Assembly (NCBI GenBank): GCA_012032075.1
Contig: JAAURU010000165.1
Location: 1-7,807 of the forward strand
Reading direction: 5' to 3'
From: Flavobacterium sp.
GTDB lineage: Bacteria > Bacteroidota > Bacteroidia > Flavobacteriales > Flavobacteriaceae
DNA length: 7,807 bases
Part shown: piece by piece, positions 1-6,984 of the stretch
Numbering within the stretch: position 1 is the first letter of the stretch
How the letters are laid out: each line of letters begins with the position of its first letter
Program-made: the position numbers and the translations under genes
The notes under the pieces: model-generated
Seen by the model: the letters and a program-made list of their open reading frames with translations, nothing else
The model's database searches: none
What the model was told of the DNA's origin: nothing

Positions 1-898
1 CAATAAATTCCCATTGTTTACCTGGTAGTTTCTTTTCTACTAAACGGTTTCTAGCATCATATTTATACTGATAACCTAAATTATCCAAAATGGTTTGCGT
101 ACTTACTCCATCTGCTAGAGGAGGAATAACATAAGTTAAATTACCAAACTGATCATATACATAATAGGTGTCATGAGCTACACTAGCATTATAGGTTCGT
201 TTTAAAATTACCTGTCCTTCTTTGTTTTTAAATTCTTCGGTGGTATTGTTTACTCCGCTTGTCCAGTTTTCATCTTTAGTGATGGTTTTGTATAATTCGT
301 TAGCATTATAATAGGTTTGTGGACTACTAATTCCAATGTTGTATAATTGTGAAGTGGCATTCCAAGTAGCGGTAGCCTTGAAGTATTTTACTTCGGTAGC
401 GGTGTTGGTTTGGTAATCGAATTTAATTTCTTTTCCGCTATTCATTGCCCATGCGTTTCCTGGAGCAGCTTGTTTAAAAACTCGGTTTAGTGGAGAAGCT
501 TCTAATTGTTTCTCGCTGTAAGGATTTGTGGTTCCTCCGTTATAAGTGCTATAAAAACCTGTTAATTGTGTGACTACCGTGGTAGCATCTGCGTAATTTA
601 AAGAAGCTGTTTGATTAGCATACGGTAAATACTCCTTGGTTTGCCTACCAAAAGCATCATATTCTATGTGTGTAACAATGTCTTTACCTGTATTGGATTG
701 TTTGTGTGCTACTTGTTGGATAGGACGACCTAGCCCGTCAAAATAACTTACTTGTGTGTTAGCCACAGTAACATCTGGTGTTGCTACAGCTGTTGTAGTA
801 GGCTGTTTGTAAGTTTTGGTTTTTACCCAGTTTTGGTCTGGGCTTTGTCCTAAAACAAGCACAGGAAAAAGTATAAGTATGTATAATAATTTTTTCAT
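1..898 (-). CDS. DUF6443 / RHS-repeat surface protein, N-terminal part (runs off left edge)
   Basis: An open frame of 299 codons starts at the ATG at 898-896 and continues past the window edge without a stop. Residues 1-18 (MKKLLYILILFPVLVLGQ) form a signal peptide. The mature N-terminus resembles the DUF6443 domain that begins many Bacteroidota RHS-core proteins. YD/RHS-type motifs are visible: YFDGLGRPIQQV, EYDAFGRQTKEYLPY, YVYDQFGNLTYVIPP and YKYDARNRLVEKKLPGKQW. Members of this family usually run to well over 1000 residues, with an RHS core and a variable C-terminal tip; that part is outside the window, so any toxin or effector tip cannot be judged. It lies downstream of another RHS-type gene (1452-4490), its usual partner in flavobacteria, and is separated from it here by the DUF559 cassette. 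The leader is AT-rich without a Shine-Dalgarno site, as is normal in this phylum. The family call is firm; the function is inferred. Confidence 0.9.
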   Translation of the reverse strand, partial: MKKLLYILILFPVLVLGQSPDQNWVKTKTYKQPTTTAVATPDVTVANTQVSYFDGLGRPIQQVAHKQSNTGKDIVTHIEYDAFGRQTKEYLPYANQTASLNYADATTVVTQLTGFYSTYNGGTTNPYSEKQLEASPLNRVFKQAAPGNAWAMNSGKEIKFDYQTNTATEVKYFKATATWNATSQLYNIGISSPQTYYNANELYKTITKDENWTSGVNNTTEEFKNKEGQVILKRTYNASVAHDTYYVYDQFGNLTYVIPPLADGVSTQTILDNLGYQYKYDARNRLVEKKLPGKQWEFI

Positions 899-924
899 AA
901 ATAATATTTTTATCTCATTTTTTA

Positions 925-963
925 TTCCCCTCCCTTGGAGGGGTGCTCGTAGAGCGGGGGTGG
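925..963 (+). repeat. Two-hairpin palindromic repeat, copy A
   Basis: Copy A has the shared layout TT-CCCCTCC-NNN-GGAGGGG-T-stem2-GGGGTGG. Hairpin 1 is CCCCTCC (927-933) with GGAGGGG (937-943). Hairpin 2 is GCTC (945-948) and GAGC (952-955) around a GTA triloop, followed by one extra G and GTGG. It abuts the stop codon of the DUF559 gene and faces copy B as an inverted repeat. No T-run follows the hairpins on either strand, so it does not look like an intrinsic terminator. Confidence 0.9.
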
Positions 964-1386
964 TTATTTACTTACCCCATATTTTTCAATTATAAAATTT
1001 TCTAATTCTTTCATAATGTTTTCTAAATCGTGTAATACTCTATAATTTGTTGTCTTAAATATTTGTGTTCCTTGCGATAGTAAATAGCTTTCTCTTTTTT
1101 CATCATATACTTCTTTTTCATTGTGACTTTCTCCATCTATTTCAATAATAAGCCCTAACTTTTTAATATAGAAATCGACAATATAATTCCCAATAATTTT
1201 TTGTCTGTCGAAGTCCATATTCCAAAATGTACCATTTCTTACTTGTTTCCAAAACACAACTTCTGCAAAATTATATCCTTTTCTTAGTGCTTTTGCTCTG
1301 TCTTTTAGGGCTGAATTATAAGGCAGTTTAAGAACGTTTTCTTTTATAAGAGTGTCATTTATTTTGGCAACTATTTTTTGTGTCAT
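964..1386 (-). CDS. DUF559-domain endonuclease-like protein (Vsr-like PD-(D/E)XK fold)
   Basis: This 140-residue protein matches the DUF559 family (PF04480), small proteins related to very-short-patch repair endonuclease. Family signatures in order are A-E42 with W46 (NFAEVVFWKQVR), FDRQ at 59-62, YIVDFY at 68-73 with D71, IIEIDGESH at 80-88 with E82, D84 and H88, D95 and R98 (YDEKRESYLL), and a C-terminal NYRVLHDLENI. The acidic residues and histidine expected of a metal-dependent nuclease are present, so the protein looks intact. Its length is slightly above the usual 115-130 residues because of about 20 extra N-terminal residues. There is no signal peptide, so it is cytoplasmic, unlike its exported neighbours. 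It sits between two inverted palindromic repeats and interrupts an RHS-type pair, which suggests acquisition as a unit. Its substrate is unknown. DNA cleavage is inferred from the fold, and a role in moving the repeats is a hypothesis. Confidence 0.88.
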   Translation of the reverse strand: MTQKIVAKINDTLIKENVLKLPYNSALKDRAKALRKGYNFAEVVFWKQVRNGTFWNMDFDRQKIIGNYIVDFYIKKLGLIIEIDGESHNEKEVYDEKRESYLLSQGTQIFKTTNYRVLHDLENIMKELENFIIEKYGVSK

Positions 1387-1401
1387 GGTTTATATTTTAA
1401 A

Positions 1402-1438
1402 CACCCCGCCTTTCAGGCACCCCTCTAAAAGAGGGGAA
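1402..1438 (-). repeat. Two-hairpin palindromic repeat, copy B (inverted relative to A)
   Basis: Read on the minus strand, hairpin 1 is CCCCTCT and AGAGGGG around TTT. This is a paired change from copy A: the innermost C-G pair has become T-A. Hairpin 2 is GCCT and AGGC around a GAA triloop, followed by GGGGTG. It lies between the stop of the 1012-residue RHS-type gene and the start of the DUF559 gene, and it points toward copy A across that gene. Confidence 0.88.
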
Positions 1439-1451
1439 TTTTGGAGGCTAT

Positions 1452-4400
1452 CTAATTTTTATAATGGTATTCGTTTTCGTTTAAAATATTGCCTTGACTG
1501 TCTTTTACAAATTGCAAACGGTTAAAGCTATCATAATGATAGGCTTGTTTGTCTCCTTTTGGGTCGGTAACGGTGCTTATTCCTATAAGTGGTTTATAGG
1601 TGTAAGTAGTTATCATCGCATTTGGTAAAGCGGTTCTTAAATTATTTAATGCAGTGATTAAACTATTTTCGTCTGTTCCATTTGAAAGCGTTTGTAAATT
1701 CGCAACATAACTTTGTACTTGAGCATAAGTGGCATTTTCTATTTTAGCAATGGGTTGGGTTTTGTTGTAACCCCAGATGTAGGTGATAGGGATGCCTGTT
1801 GTTTGTTTGACTTCTAGTGGATTGCTAAATTCATCATATTGTATGTATTCCACTCGATTTTCAAATGCATTTGCTCCTTTTGCGGTTACAATGGTTTGTG
1901 GTAATAAGGAAACATTGTTTTGCCAAACGTTACCATAATTTATCTTTGATTTAGATAATAATTCTGCTCCTCTATAAGTCTCTATGCTTTCAATTTCTGC
2001 AATTCTATTTTGTGAATAAATAGAGTTTCCAGTGTGATAGAAATATTTCGTTTTTAAAGTTTCTCCATTGCTGTTATTTACAGTGCTTTCACTGATTTTT
2101 AAGTTATTTGGATTATAACTAAAGGTTTGGTTAGAGGATACAATATTTGTATTCCCTGAAGGATAAAAATATTCTTTTGTATTTGTACCAATTAGTTTCG
2201 TCCAACAGGATTTAATTGTAAAACCTATTGAACCAAGATTAATCATTGAAGCCATATACATTAAACCACCTCTTTCTTCAAACTCATAATTGTTTTCAAT
2301 TGTTTTTAATAAAGTGTTTGAACTATTAAAATATTCTGTCTTTTTTAATAGTCCGTTTTTGTATCCTAAATAATTTTGATAATAATTACTTGTTGCATTC
2401 GTAAAGTATGGAGAATCTGTATATGAATCATAAGTATATTTTATATAACCATTATTCTGAGTATTATATACTTTAACATTTCTATAGCTCACCTGAGGTA
2501 GTGTAGCTATTCCTGTTGAAAAGCTACGCAAATAACCATCATATAATTCTCCACTTGAACGATTGATGTTGTTAAACATTTGATAGTCATAATTAATCTG
2601 CTTAACAGCAGTTTGTCTTTGAGATAACGAATGTGAATCAAAATGTGTAATTTGCTTAATTCTTAAACCTCCACCGTAAACCCACTCTTTTACAGGAGCT
2701 GTAGTTAACGATTTTTTTGTTATTTTCAGATTTCCAGTTGCACCTAAATTTTGAAGGGTAAACTGTACTGTATAATTACCTGGTTGTACTTCAATATAAT
2801 CTCCTAAACAATTTATAGAATAATTATCAATATAAAAATCTACTCCATTTCCTAATAATCTACATGTAGCGTATGATGGTTCATTTGGAGGATTAAAAGG
2901 AGGATAAATAGGATTGCTAAGTAGCTTAAAATATAACTTTACGGGCTGACTTCCTGTTATGTTTAGAGGAAAACTACTTGAAACAGAAGTATTATAACTT
3001 GAATTATATATTTCTGTATAAGAATGGTTGTCAAAATTTTTAGTTTTATAAACTTCTTGAATAGGAGTGCCTAAAAACTGATTAGATTGATTTTCATTGA
3101 AAGAATACGTGTTAGATTCAAACTCATATTTAACTTGTCCTCCAGTTGGGTATAAAATTCTCTCAAGAACACCAAGACTTGAAACATCTTTAGAGGGTCT
3201 ATAAACATTTGGTGTTGCACTATCCATATCTAACAGATAATCTAAATCAATCTCAGTCTGTTCTACTAAATTATTGGTGTTTAGACCATTTGTTAAATAA
3301 CCAAATGTATCGAAACCATAATAATTATCATTACAAAAAAATGGGTTTGAAGTAGCTACTTGATTTTTATATATGAATTTATACTCATTATTTTGAGTTA
3401 CATTGTTATTGTTTTCTATAAGGTTACTTAAAGTTCTTTTTACCCTATGGTCAATAACACCTAGGGTTACAGATATACCACCATATTGAAAATTAAATTT
3501 TTTAATACTGTTATTGTAGTTGTCTTTAACTTCTATTGTTTGAAGCTGAATAGGGTCATTATCTTTATCTGTATCAGGCAAAACTTTATCAAAATCAAAA
3601 AGTATTTTCCCATTATCTAATGCATTTATTACAGATAATTTATTTGTAATTAAATTTGTAGCTGGATGAGGAGTTATTGGGTGAGGCTCAATAAACTCTT
3701 CGTATAAATAGGTTACTAACTCCTTCCCATTATTATCCATAACTTTAGATAAATGATGAGCAGAGTTAAAATAATACTCCGATTGTAGTTGTTCTTGAGT
3801 TAAAATTGTACCATTTGTACCATTTGGATTCAATAAAGTCGGACTTCTAATCAAATTATATAATTCTCTTTTGTCCCTGTCTTTTATATCAAAGATATAC
3901 TTAAAACCTTTATCATCATACACAGTAAATGAATCAATTTTTTGAGTGCCACTAATCATAGTGAAGTCAATTTTTAAATTATCAACTTGTAATTTTTGTA
4001 ATGTAAAAGTGTTATTTGAGGAATTGAAAATAATTTTAAACTTGCCTGAATATCCCATAAAATTATAACTATAAACATCATTAAATTGAATTCCAGTTGT
4101 TCCATAATTTGTAAATTGTTGGTACATAGGAATTAAATATTCGTCTGGGGCATGTTGTATTGTCCTAGAAATTACAGCATCTCCTGTAATATTCCAACCA
4201 ATGCCTACATCACTAGCTTTGTTAGCAATTGCAATTCCAGAGGGATGGTAACTTAATGCTACATTTACATTTATTTCTTTATTATGGGTTGGCAAACTAG
4301 CCAAAGGGATAGATATATCAGGAATTCCAGTATGCGTATTAACTGGAATTTCTGTAAAACTCATAAGATTTGCAACTGATGGAGCTGGTCTTGTTATTTC

Positions 4401-4490
4401 TACAGGAGTAGTGCTAATTTGTCCATAACTAAATGAACTGTAAATTATAAATAACGTAGTCTTAATTATATTTTTAAATTGCTTCATCAT
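1452..4490 (-). CDS. Secreted RHS-type repeat protein (1012 aa), upstream partner of the DUF6443 protein
   Basis: A signal peptide covers about residues 1-24 (through FSYGQ). The N-terminal third has the pattern common to Bacteroidota RHS/YD proteins: FTEIPVNTHTGIPDISIPL, LSYHPSGI, and VGIGWNITGDAVISR followed by a PDEY motif. The long middle part is beta-rich and Asn/Tyr/Ser-rich. Near residues 902-930 is ITYIWGYNKTQPIAKIENAT, a motif I recognise from flavobacterial members. The last 50 residues carry YD-type repeats (STVTDPKGDKQAYHYD, FNRLQFVKDSQGN) and end with ENEYHYKN. It ends in YD repeats without an RHS core or toxin tip; in this family the next gene supplies those, which fits the DUF6443 gene at 898. 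The start is a double ATG one base after the stop of the propeller gene, implying translational coupling; the second Met is an alternative. No T9SS sorting tail is visible. Surface location is inferred from the signal peptide and family. Confidence 0.85.
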   Translation of the reverse strand: MMKQFKNIIKTTLFIIYSSFSYGQISTTPVEITRPAPSVANLMSFTEIPVNTHTGIPDISIPLASLPTHNKEINVNVALSYHPSGIAIANKASDVGIGWNITGDAVISRTIQHAPDEYLIPMYQQFTNYGTTGIQFNDVYSYNFMGYSGKFKIIFNSSNNTFTLQKLQVDNLKIDFTMISGTQKIDSFTVYDDKGFKYIFDIKDRDKRELYNLIRSPTLLNPNGTNGTILTQEQLQSEYYFNSAHHLSKVMDNNGKELVTYLYEEFIEPHPITPHPATNLITNKLSVINALDNGKILFDFDKVLPDTDKDNDPIQLQTIEVKDNYNNSIKKFNFQYGGISVTLGVIDHRVKRTLSNLIENNNNVTQNNEYKFIYKNQVATSNPFFCNDNYYGFDTFGYLTNGLNTNNLVEQTEIDLDYLLDMDSATPNVYRPSKDVSSLGVLERILYPTGGQVKYEFESNTYSFNENQSNQFLGTPIQEVYKTKNFDNHSYTEIYNSSYNTSVSSSFPLNITGSQPVKLYFKLLSNPIYPPFNPPNEPSYATCRLLGNGVDFYIDNYSINCLGDYIEVQPGNYTVQFTLQNLGATGNLKITKKSLTTAPVKEWVYGGGLRIKQITHFDSHSLSQRQTAVKQINYDYQMFNNINRSSGELYDGYLRSFSTGIATLPQVSYRNVKVYNTQNNGYIKYTYDSYTDSPYFTNATSNYYQNYLGYKNGLLKKTEYFNSSNTLLKTIENNYEFEERGGLMYMASMINLGSIGFTIKSCWTKLIGTNTKEYFYPSGNTNIVSSNQTFSYNPNNLKISESTVNNSNGETLKTKYFYHTGNSIYSQNRIAEIESIETYRGAELLSKSKINYGNVWQNNVSLLPQTIVTAKGANAFENRVEYIQYDEFSNPLEVKQTTGIPITYIWGYNKTQPIAKIENATYAQVQSYVANLQTLSNGTDENSLITALNNLRTALPNAMITTYTYKPLIGISTVTDPKGDKQAYHYDSFNRLQFVKDSQGNILNENEYHYKN

Positions 4491-4491
4491 C

Positions 4492-6231
4492 TTATTTTTT
4501 AATCATTTTAACACTTGTAGTCTCAGTGTTAGTTTTAATTTCTATTATATAAATACCTTGTGGAAGTGTGTTTACTTCTAATGGTATGGTGCGTTCTCCT
4601 TTTATTTCGATGCTTTGTAAACTTCTACCATTTATGTCAAAAATGGTAGCTGTTCCTTTTTCATAGTCGAAGTTGACAATTACATTTGTAAAACTTAACG
4701 CAGGGTTAGGAAATAATTCGGTTATGATTCTCTCTTTTTCTTCTTTTTCTTTGTCTTTTAACTTCACTACCCAAAAATCACTGCCACCAATATTATTATT
4801 TCTATCTCTTGAAGCACCACCCCGTCCGCTTGCAGCGGACACCCCTCCAGAGGAGAAACCACCCCGGCTTTCAGCCACCCCTCCAGAGGAGGGGAATGAG
4901 CTCGTGCCTGCTAATACATAACCACCGTCTCTAGTCTCTAGTAGTTTTTTCAGTACTTCATCTCCTTTACTGCCCACTGTTTGTGTCCAAATTTCTTCTC
5001 CTTTTGCATTTATCTTTAAAGCAATGTAATCGTTAATACCTTCTTTGTCACCGCTTTTCAGCTTCCCTTTTATGTCAGGCTGAGCTTGTCGAAGCCCCGC
5101 TTCTGATTGCGCATACCCACCAATCAAATAACTACCATCTTCATTTTCAACAATCGAAGTCAGCACATCAATCTTTCCATAATTGTAGGTTTCTTGCCAT
5201 TCAATCGTCCCTGTTTTATCTAATTTCAGTACCCAAAAATCAGTACCTTCTTTATTCGATTTCGATTTAGAGTTGGTTGCTCCTGAATTAGAATTACCTC
5301 CTAGAATAAAACCACCATCTTTTGTGATAGAAAGGGTAAATAAATTATCGTCTTTATCTCCACCTAGTGTGCGTTGCCATTCAATTATTCCGTTTTCATC
5401 TAATTTTACAATCCAATAATCTCCTAAACCGTAATTGTCCTCAGTCTTGTCTCCTGAGATTGGAGAATTGGAATACCCTCCAAGAATATAACCACCGTCT
5501 GTAGTTTGCCTAATACTTTTTAACTCATCCACATATTGTCCCCCAATAGTTTTTTGCCAAGCAATTGAACCATCTGCTTTTAATTTCACCACCCAATAAT
5601 CTAAATTGCCCCTCGAATCTTCATTTTTAGCATATTGGTCCAATTCCCCTCCTTTGGAGGGGTGTCCGAAGGACGGGGTGGCTGCATCTGAACTCGATGT
5701 TCCTCCTAAAATATAACCACCATCTTTAGTTTGGGCAATACTTAATAGTTTTTCCATACCACTACCTCCAATGGTTTTTTGCCATAGTTGTTGTCCTTTG
5801 GCATTGAGTTTAATTACCCAAAAGTCTTCTTGTCCTTTTGAATCTTCGGTTTTATCTAATCCTTTATCAGAAGATGAAGTACCTCCTAGAATAAAACCAC
5901 CATCGCTTGTAATAGCAATACTTTGTAATAAATCCACTTTATTGCCTCCAAAGCTTTTTTGCCAATCTAAATTGCCTTTTTCGTCCATTTTCCAAAGCCA
6001 ATAATCTAGGTCGCCCTTGTTATCATCTTCTTTATTGCCGTTTTTTCCAGAAATAGAGCTTCCTGCTAGGATAAATCCATAGTCAGGTGTTGGAATGGCA
6101 TCGTATAAAAATTCAGCATGTTTTCCACCATAAGATTTCTCCCAAAGGATGTCTTGGGAATAGGTAAAAGAACTAACTAAGAAAGTAACTAGTAAGTAAA
6201 TCTTACTTTTAGAAAATATTTTTTTAATCAT
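4492..6231 (-). CDS. Secreted seven-repeat propeller-like protein with T9SS type A sorting domain (579 aa)
   Basis: A signal peptide covers residues 1-26 (through FTYSQ). Seven repeats of about 60 residues follow, each with the pattern W-Q-K-(S/T)-GG, a DGG(Y/F)ILGG strand, a polar loop, then D-(Y/F)-W-V-x-K-L-x-x-x-G. They begin near residues 27, 87, 147, 222, 282, 342 and 412, enough to close one beta-propeller. Residues 504-579 are a typical T9SS C-terminal sorting domain: ELFPNPALSFTNV, TATIFDINGRSL, then LPQGIYIIEIKTN and a basic end (KMIKK). The protein should cross the outer membrane through the type IX system and be released or anchored. The polar loop is enlarged by inserted DNA repeats in blade 3 (residues 184-196), blade 6 (379-386) and blade 7 (446-472), all in frame. 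It is the first gene of the minus-strand cluster, and its stop is one base from the RHS-type gene. Ligand or partner is unknown; the RHS-type protein is the obvious candidate. Confidence 0.9.
   Translation of the reverse strand: MIKKIFSKSKIYLLVTFLVSSFTYSQDILWEKSYGGKHAEFLYDAIPTPDYGFILAGSSISGKNGNKEDDNKGDLDYWLWKMDEKGNLDWQKSFGGNKVDLLQSIAITSDGGFILGGTSSSDKGLDKTEDSKGQEDFWVIKLNAKGQQLWQKTIGGSGMEKLLSIAQTKDGGYILGGTSSSDAATPSFGHPSKGGELDQYAKNEDSRGNLDYWVVKLKADGSIAWQKTIGGQYVDELKSIRQTTDGGYILGGYSNSPISGDKTEDNYGLGDYWIVKLDENGIIEWQRTLGGDKDDNLFTLSITKDGGFILGGNSNSGATNSKSKSNKEGTDFWVLKLDKTGTIEWQETYNYGKIDVLTSIVENEDGSYLIGGYAQSEAGLRQAQPDIKGKLKSGDKEGINDYIALKINAKGEEIWTQTVGSKGDEVLKKLLETRDGGYVLAGTSSFPSSGGVAESRGGFSSGGVSAASGRGGASRDRNNNIGGSDFWVVKLKDKEKEEKERIITELFPNPALSFTNVIVNFDYEKGTATIFDINGRSLQSIEIKGERTIPLEVNTLPQGIYIIEIKTNTETTSVKMIKK
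4817..4858 (-). repeat. Two-hairpin repeat, copy D, in frame inside the propeller gene
   Basis: In the minus (coding) direction, hairpin 2 is GTCCGCT and AGCGGAC around a GCA triloop, at 7 bp the longest of the five copies, followed by GGGGTGG. The left arm of hairpin 1 has decayed to TTTCTCC against GGAGGGG, which pairs only with T-G wobbles. It encodes about residues 459-472 (FSSGGVSAASGRGG) and directly follows copy E in tandem, same orientation. Confidence 0.85.
4859..4896 (-). repeat. Two-hairpin repeat, copy E, in frame inside the propeller gene
   Basis: In the coding direction, hairpin 1 is CCCCTCC and GGAGGGG around TCT. Hairpin 2 is GGCT and AGCC around a GAA triloop, followed by GGGGTGG. 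It encodes residues 446-458 (FPSSGGVAESRGG) in the loop of blade 7. Copies E and D share the same TCT loop, so one may have arisen by tandem duplication followed by divergence of hairpin 2. Confidence 0.88.
5074..5096 (-). repeat. Short palindromic repeat encoding GLRQAQPD, in frame inside the propeller gene
   Basis: The plus strand reads GTCAGGCTGAGCTTGTCGAAG and then CC, with a hairpin GCTT-GTCG-AAGC at 5084-5095. I recognise this as a dispersed repeat common in flavobacterial genomes, recalled rather than searched. It is unrelated in sequence to the CCCCTCC repeats. It encodes residues 379-386 in the loop of blade 6, where other blades have a plain Asp/Gly/Ser-rich linker. Confidence 0.7.
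5644..5681 (+). repeat. Two-hairpin repeat, copy C, in frame inside the propeller gene
   Basis: Hairpin 1 is CCCCTCC (5646-5652) and GGAGGGG (5656-5662) around TTT. Hairpin 2 is GTCC (5664-5667) and GGAC (5671-5674) around a GAA triloop, followed by GGGGTGG. Its orientation is opposite to copies D and E, yet it is also read without a stop: the coding strand gives ATPSFGHPSKGGE, residues 184-196, in the loop of blade 3. Confidence 0.9.
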
Positions 6232-6710
6232 TTGTGTTTTATTTTAAAATTAAAAACGTGCGAAAGTAAAGTAATAAACAACTATTGGAGTAATATAGTC
6301 GATACACCTCTTTTATATTCGATGTACTGTAAGCAGATTAAAATGATTCTTAAAATTTTGTTAAAATTATCATCGCTTTTTAATACTACTTACTAAGAAC
6401 CAAGTAGCTAGTGAAAATGAAATTTTGTTGAAGACATAATAATGAATTTTATCTTGTTGTTTACTGTCACTTTAATATATTATATGCTCACACTATTATT
6501 TGTAGAACTGCATATATTATGAAAGTGTAGAAAAAACAACAAAAGGTTGGTTAATAGACTTTTATTTTTTCGAGCGCAAAAATAGAATGAAAAAATGTAT
6601 AAAAATAGCTTTATTTCATCTTTAACTGTATTGGCAGAAAAACTATAATGCTATTAACTTTTGTTATTTTTAAATGTATTTTTATTAAACAAAAAATCAA
6701 TGCTTGGTGG
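6232..6710. other. AT-rich intergenic region, no gene seen
   Basis: This is the left half of the 972-bp gap between the divergent propeller and polyprenyl synthetase genes. It contains only very short open frames without family resemblance, no tRNA-like or rRNA-like segment, and no strong hairpin followed by a T-run. The promoter of the minus-strand cluster should lie here, but I found no site with both -33 and -7 elements. Confidence 0.7.
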
Positions 6711-6954
6711 GTTAGTTCTCCTATTTGCTGAACTAATTCCCTTATTTACTCAATTAGTTCACCTGTAAAGGTTAAAAAGTTCCTCTATTTGCTGAACTAC
6801 TTCTCTTATTTGCTGAATTAGTTCACCTATAAGGGTTAACTAGTTTACCTTTTTACTGAACTAATTCTCTTATTTGCTCAATTAGTTCACCTATAAAGGT
6901 TAAAAAGTTCACCTATTTGCTGAACTAGTTCCCTTATTTGCTGAATTAGTTCTC
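6711..6954. repeat. Minisatellite with 64-bp higher-order units and phased hairpins
   Basis: Nearly four units are present, starting at 6711, 6771, 6835 and 6899. Each full 64-bp unit is built of three related subrepeats of about 20-22 nt in fixed order: CTATTTGCTGAACTARTTC, CTTATTTGCTGAATTAGTTC, and CTATAAAGGTTAAAAAGTTC. In every unit GAACTAATT pairs with AATTAGTTC across a 13-nt loop. The left arms start at 6730, 6794, 6858 and 6922, exactly 64 bp apart. Units 1 and 3 pair perfectly; units 2 and 4 carry one mismatch or wobble. A 64-bp period is not a multiple of three, so it is not a coding repeat. Function is unknown. Confidence 0.92.
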
Positions 6955-6984
6955 ATAATAACGTAAGTTTTATATATGAGACCA

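Larger units (their letters stand above)
925..1438 (-). mobile_element. Candidate cassette: DUF559 gene bounded by inverted two-hairpin repeats
   Basis: The unit consists of copy A, the DUF559 gene and copy B. The two repeats are in opposite orientation, and both ends begin with TTCCCC when read inward. The gene fills the interior: its stop touches copy A and its start lies 15 bp from copy B. Deleting the unit would leave only 39 bp between the upstream RHS-type gene and the DUF6443 gene, which suits a compact operon. No clear target-site duplication is visible; T-rich sequence lies on both outer sides but is not diagnostic. Mobility is inferred from this layout. DUF559 is not an established transposase, and the unit could instead be an old fixed insertion. 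Confidence 0.45.

Noticed and set aside
925..963. Intrinsic terminator after the DUF559 gene
   Set aside because: The hairpins are GC-rich, but no T-run follows on the minus strand, and the same element sits inside coding sequence elsewhere.
4673..4921. Plus-strand open frame of 82 codons
   Set aside because: It lies wholly inside the propeller gene on the opposite strand; its Pro-rich peptide is the antisense of the repeat inserts and of the sorting domain.
5771..6004. Plus-strand open frame of 77 codons
   Set aside because: It is antisense to propeller blades 2 and 3, with no family resemblance and no start signals.
6261..6268. Promoter -7 element for the propeller gene (TACTTTCG on the minus strand)
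   Set aside because: It has one mismatch to TAnnTTTG and no TTG at the expected -33 distance; position is suitable but support is too weak.
6577..6584. Perfect TAnnTTTG match on the minus strand (TATTTTTG)
   Set aside because: There is no -33 element 17-23 bp upstream, and it would give a leader of about 340 nt; likely a chance match in AT-rich DNA.
6711..6954. CRISPR array
   Set aside because: The apparent spacers are themselves repeated in the same order in every unit, and no cas gene is present.
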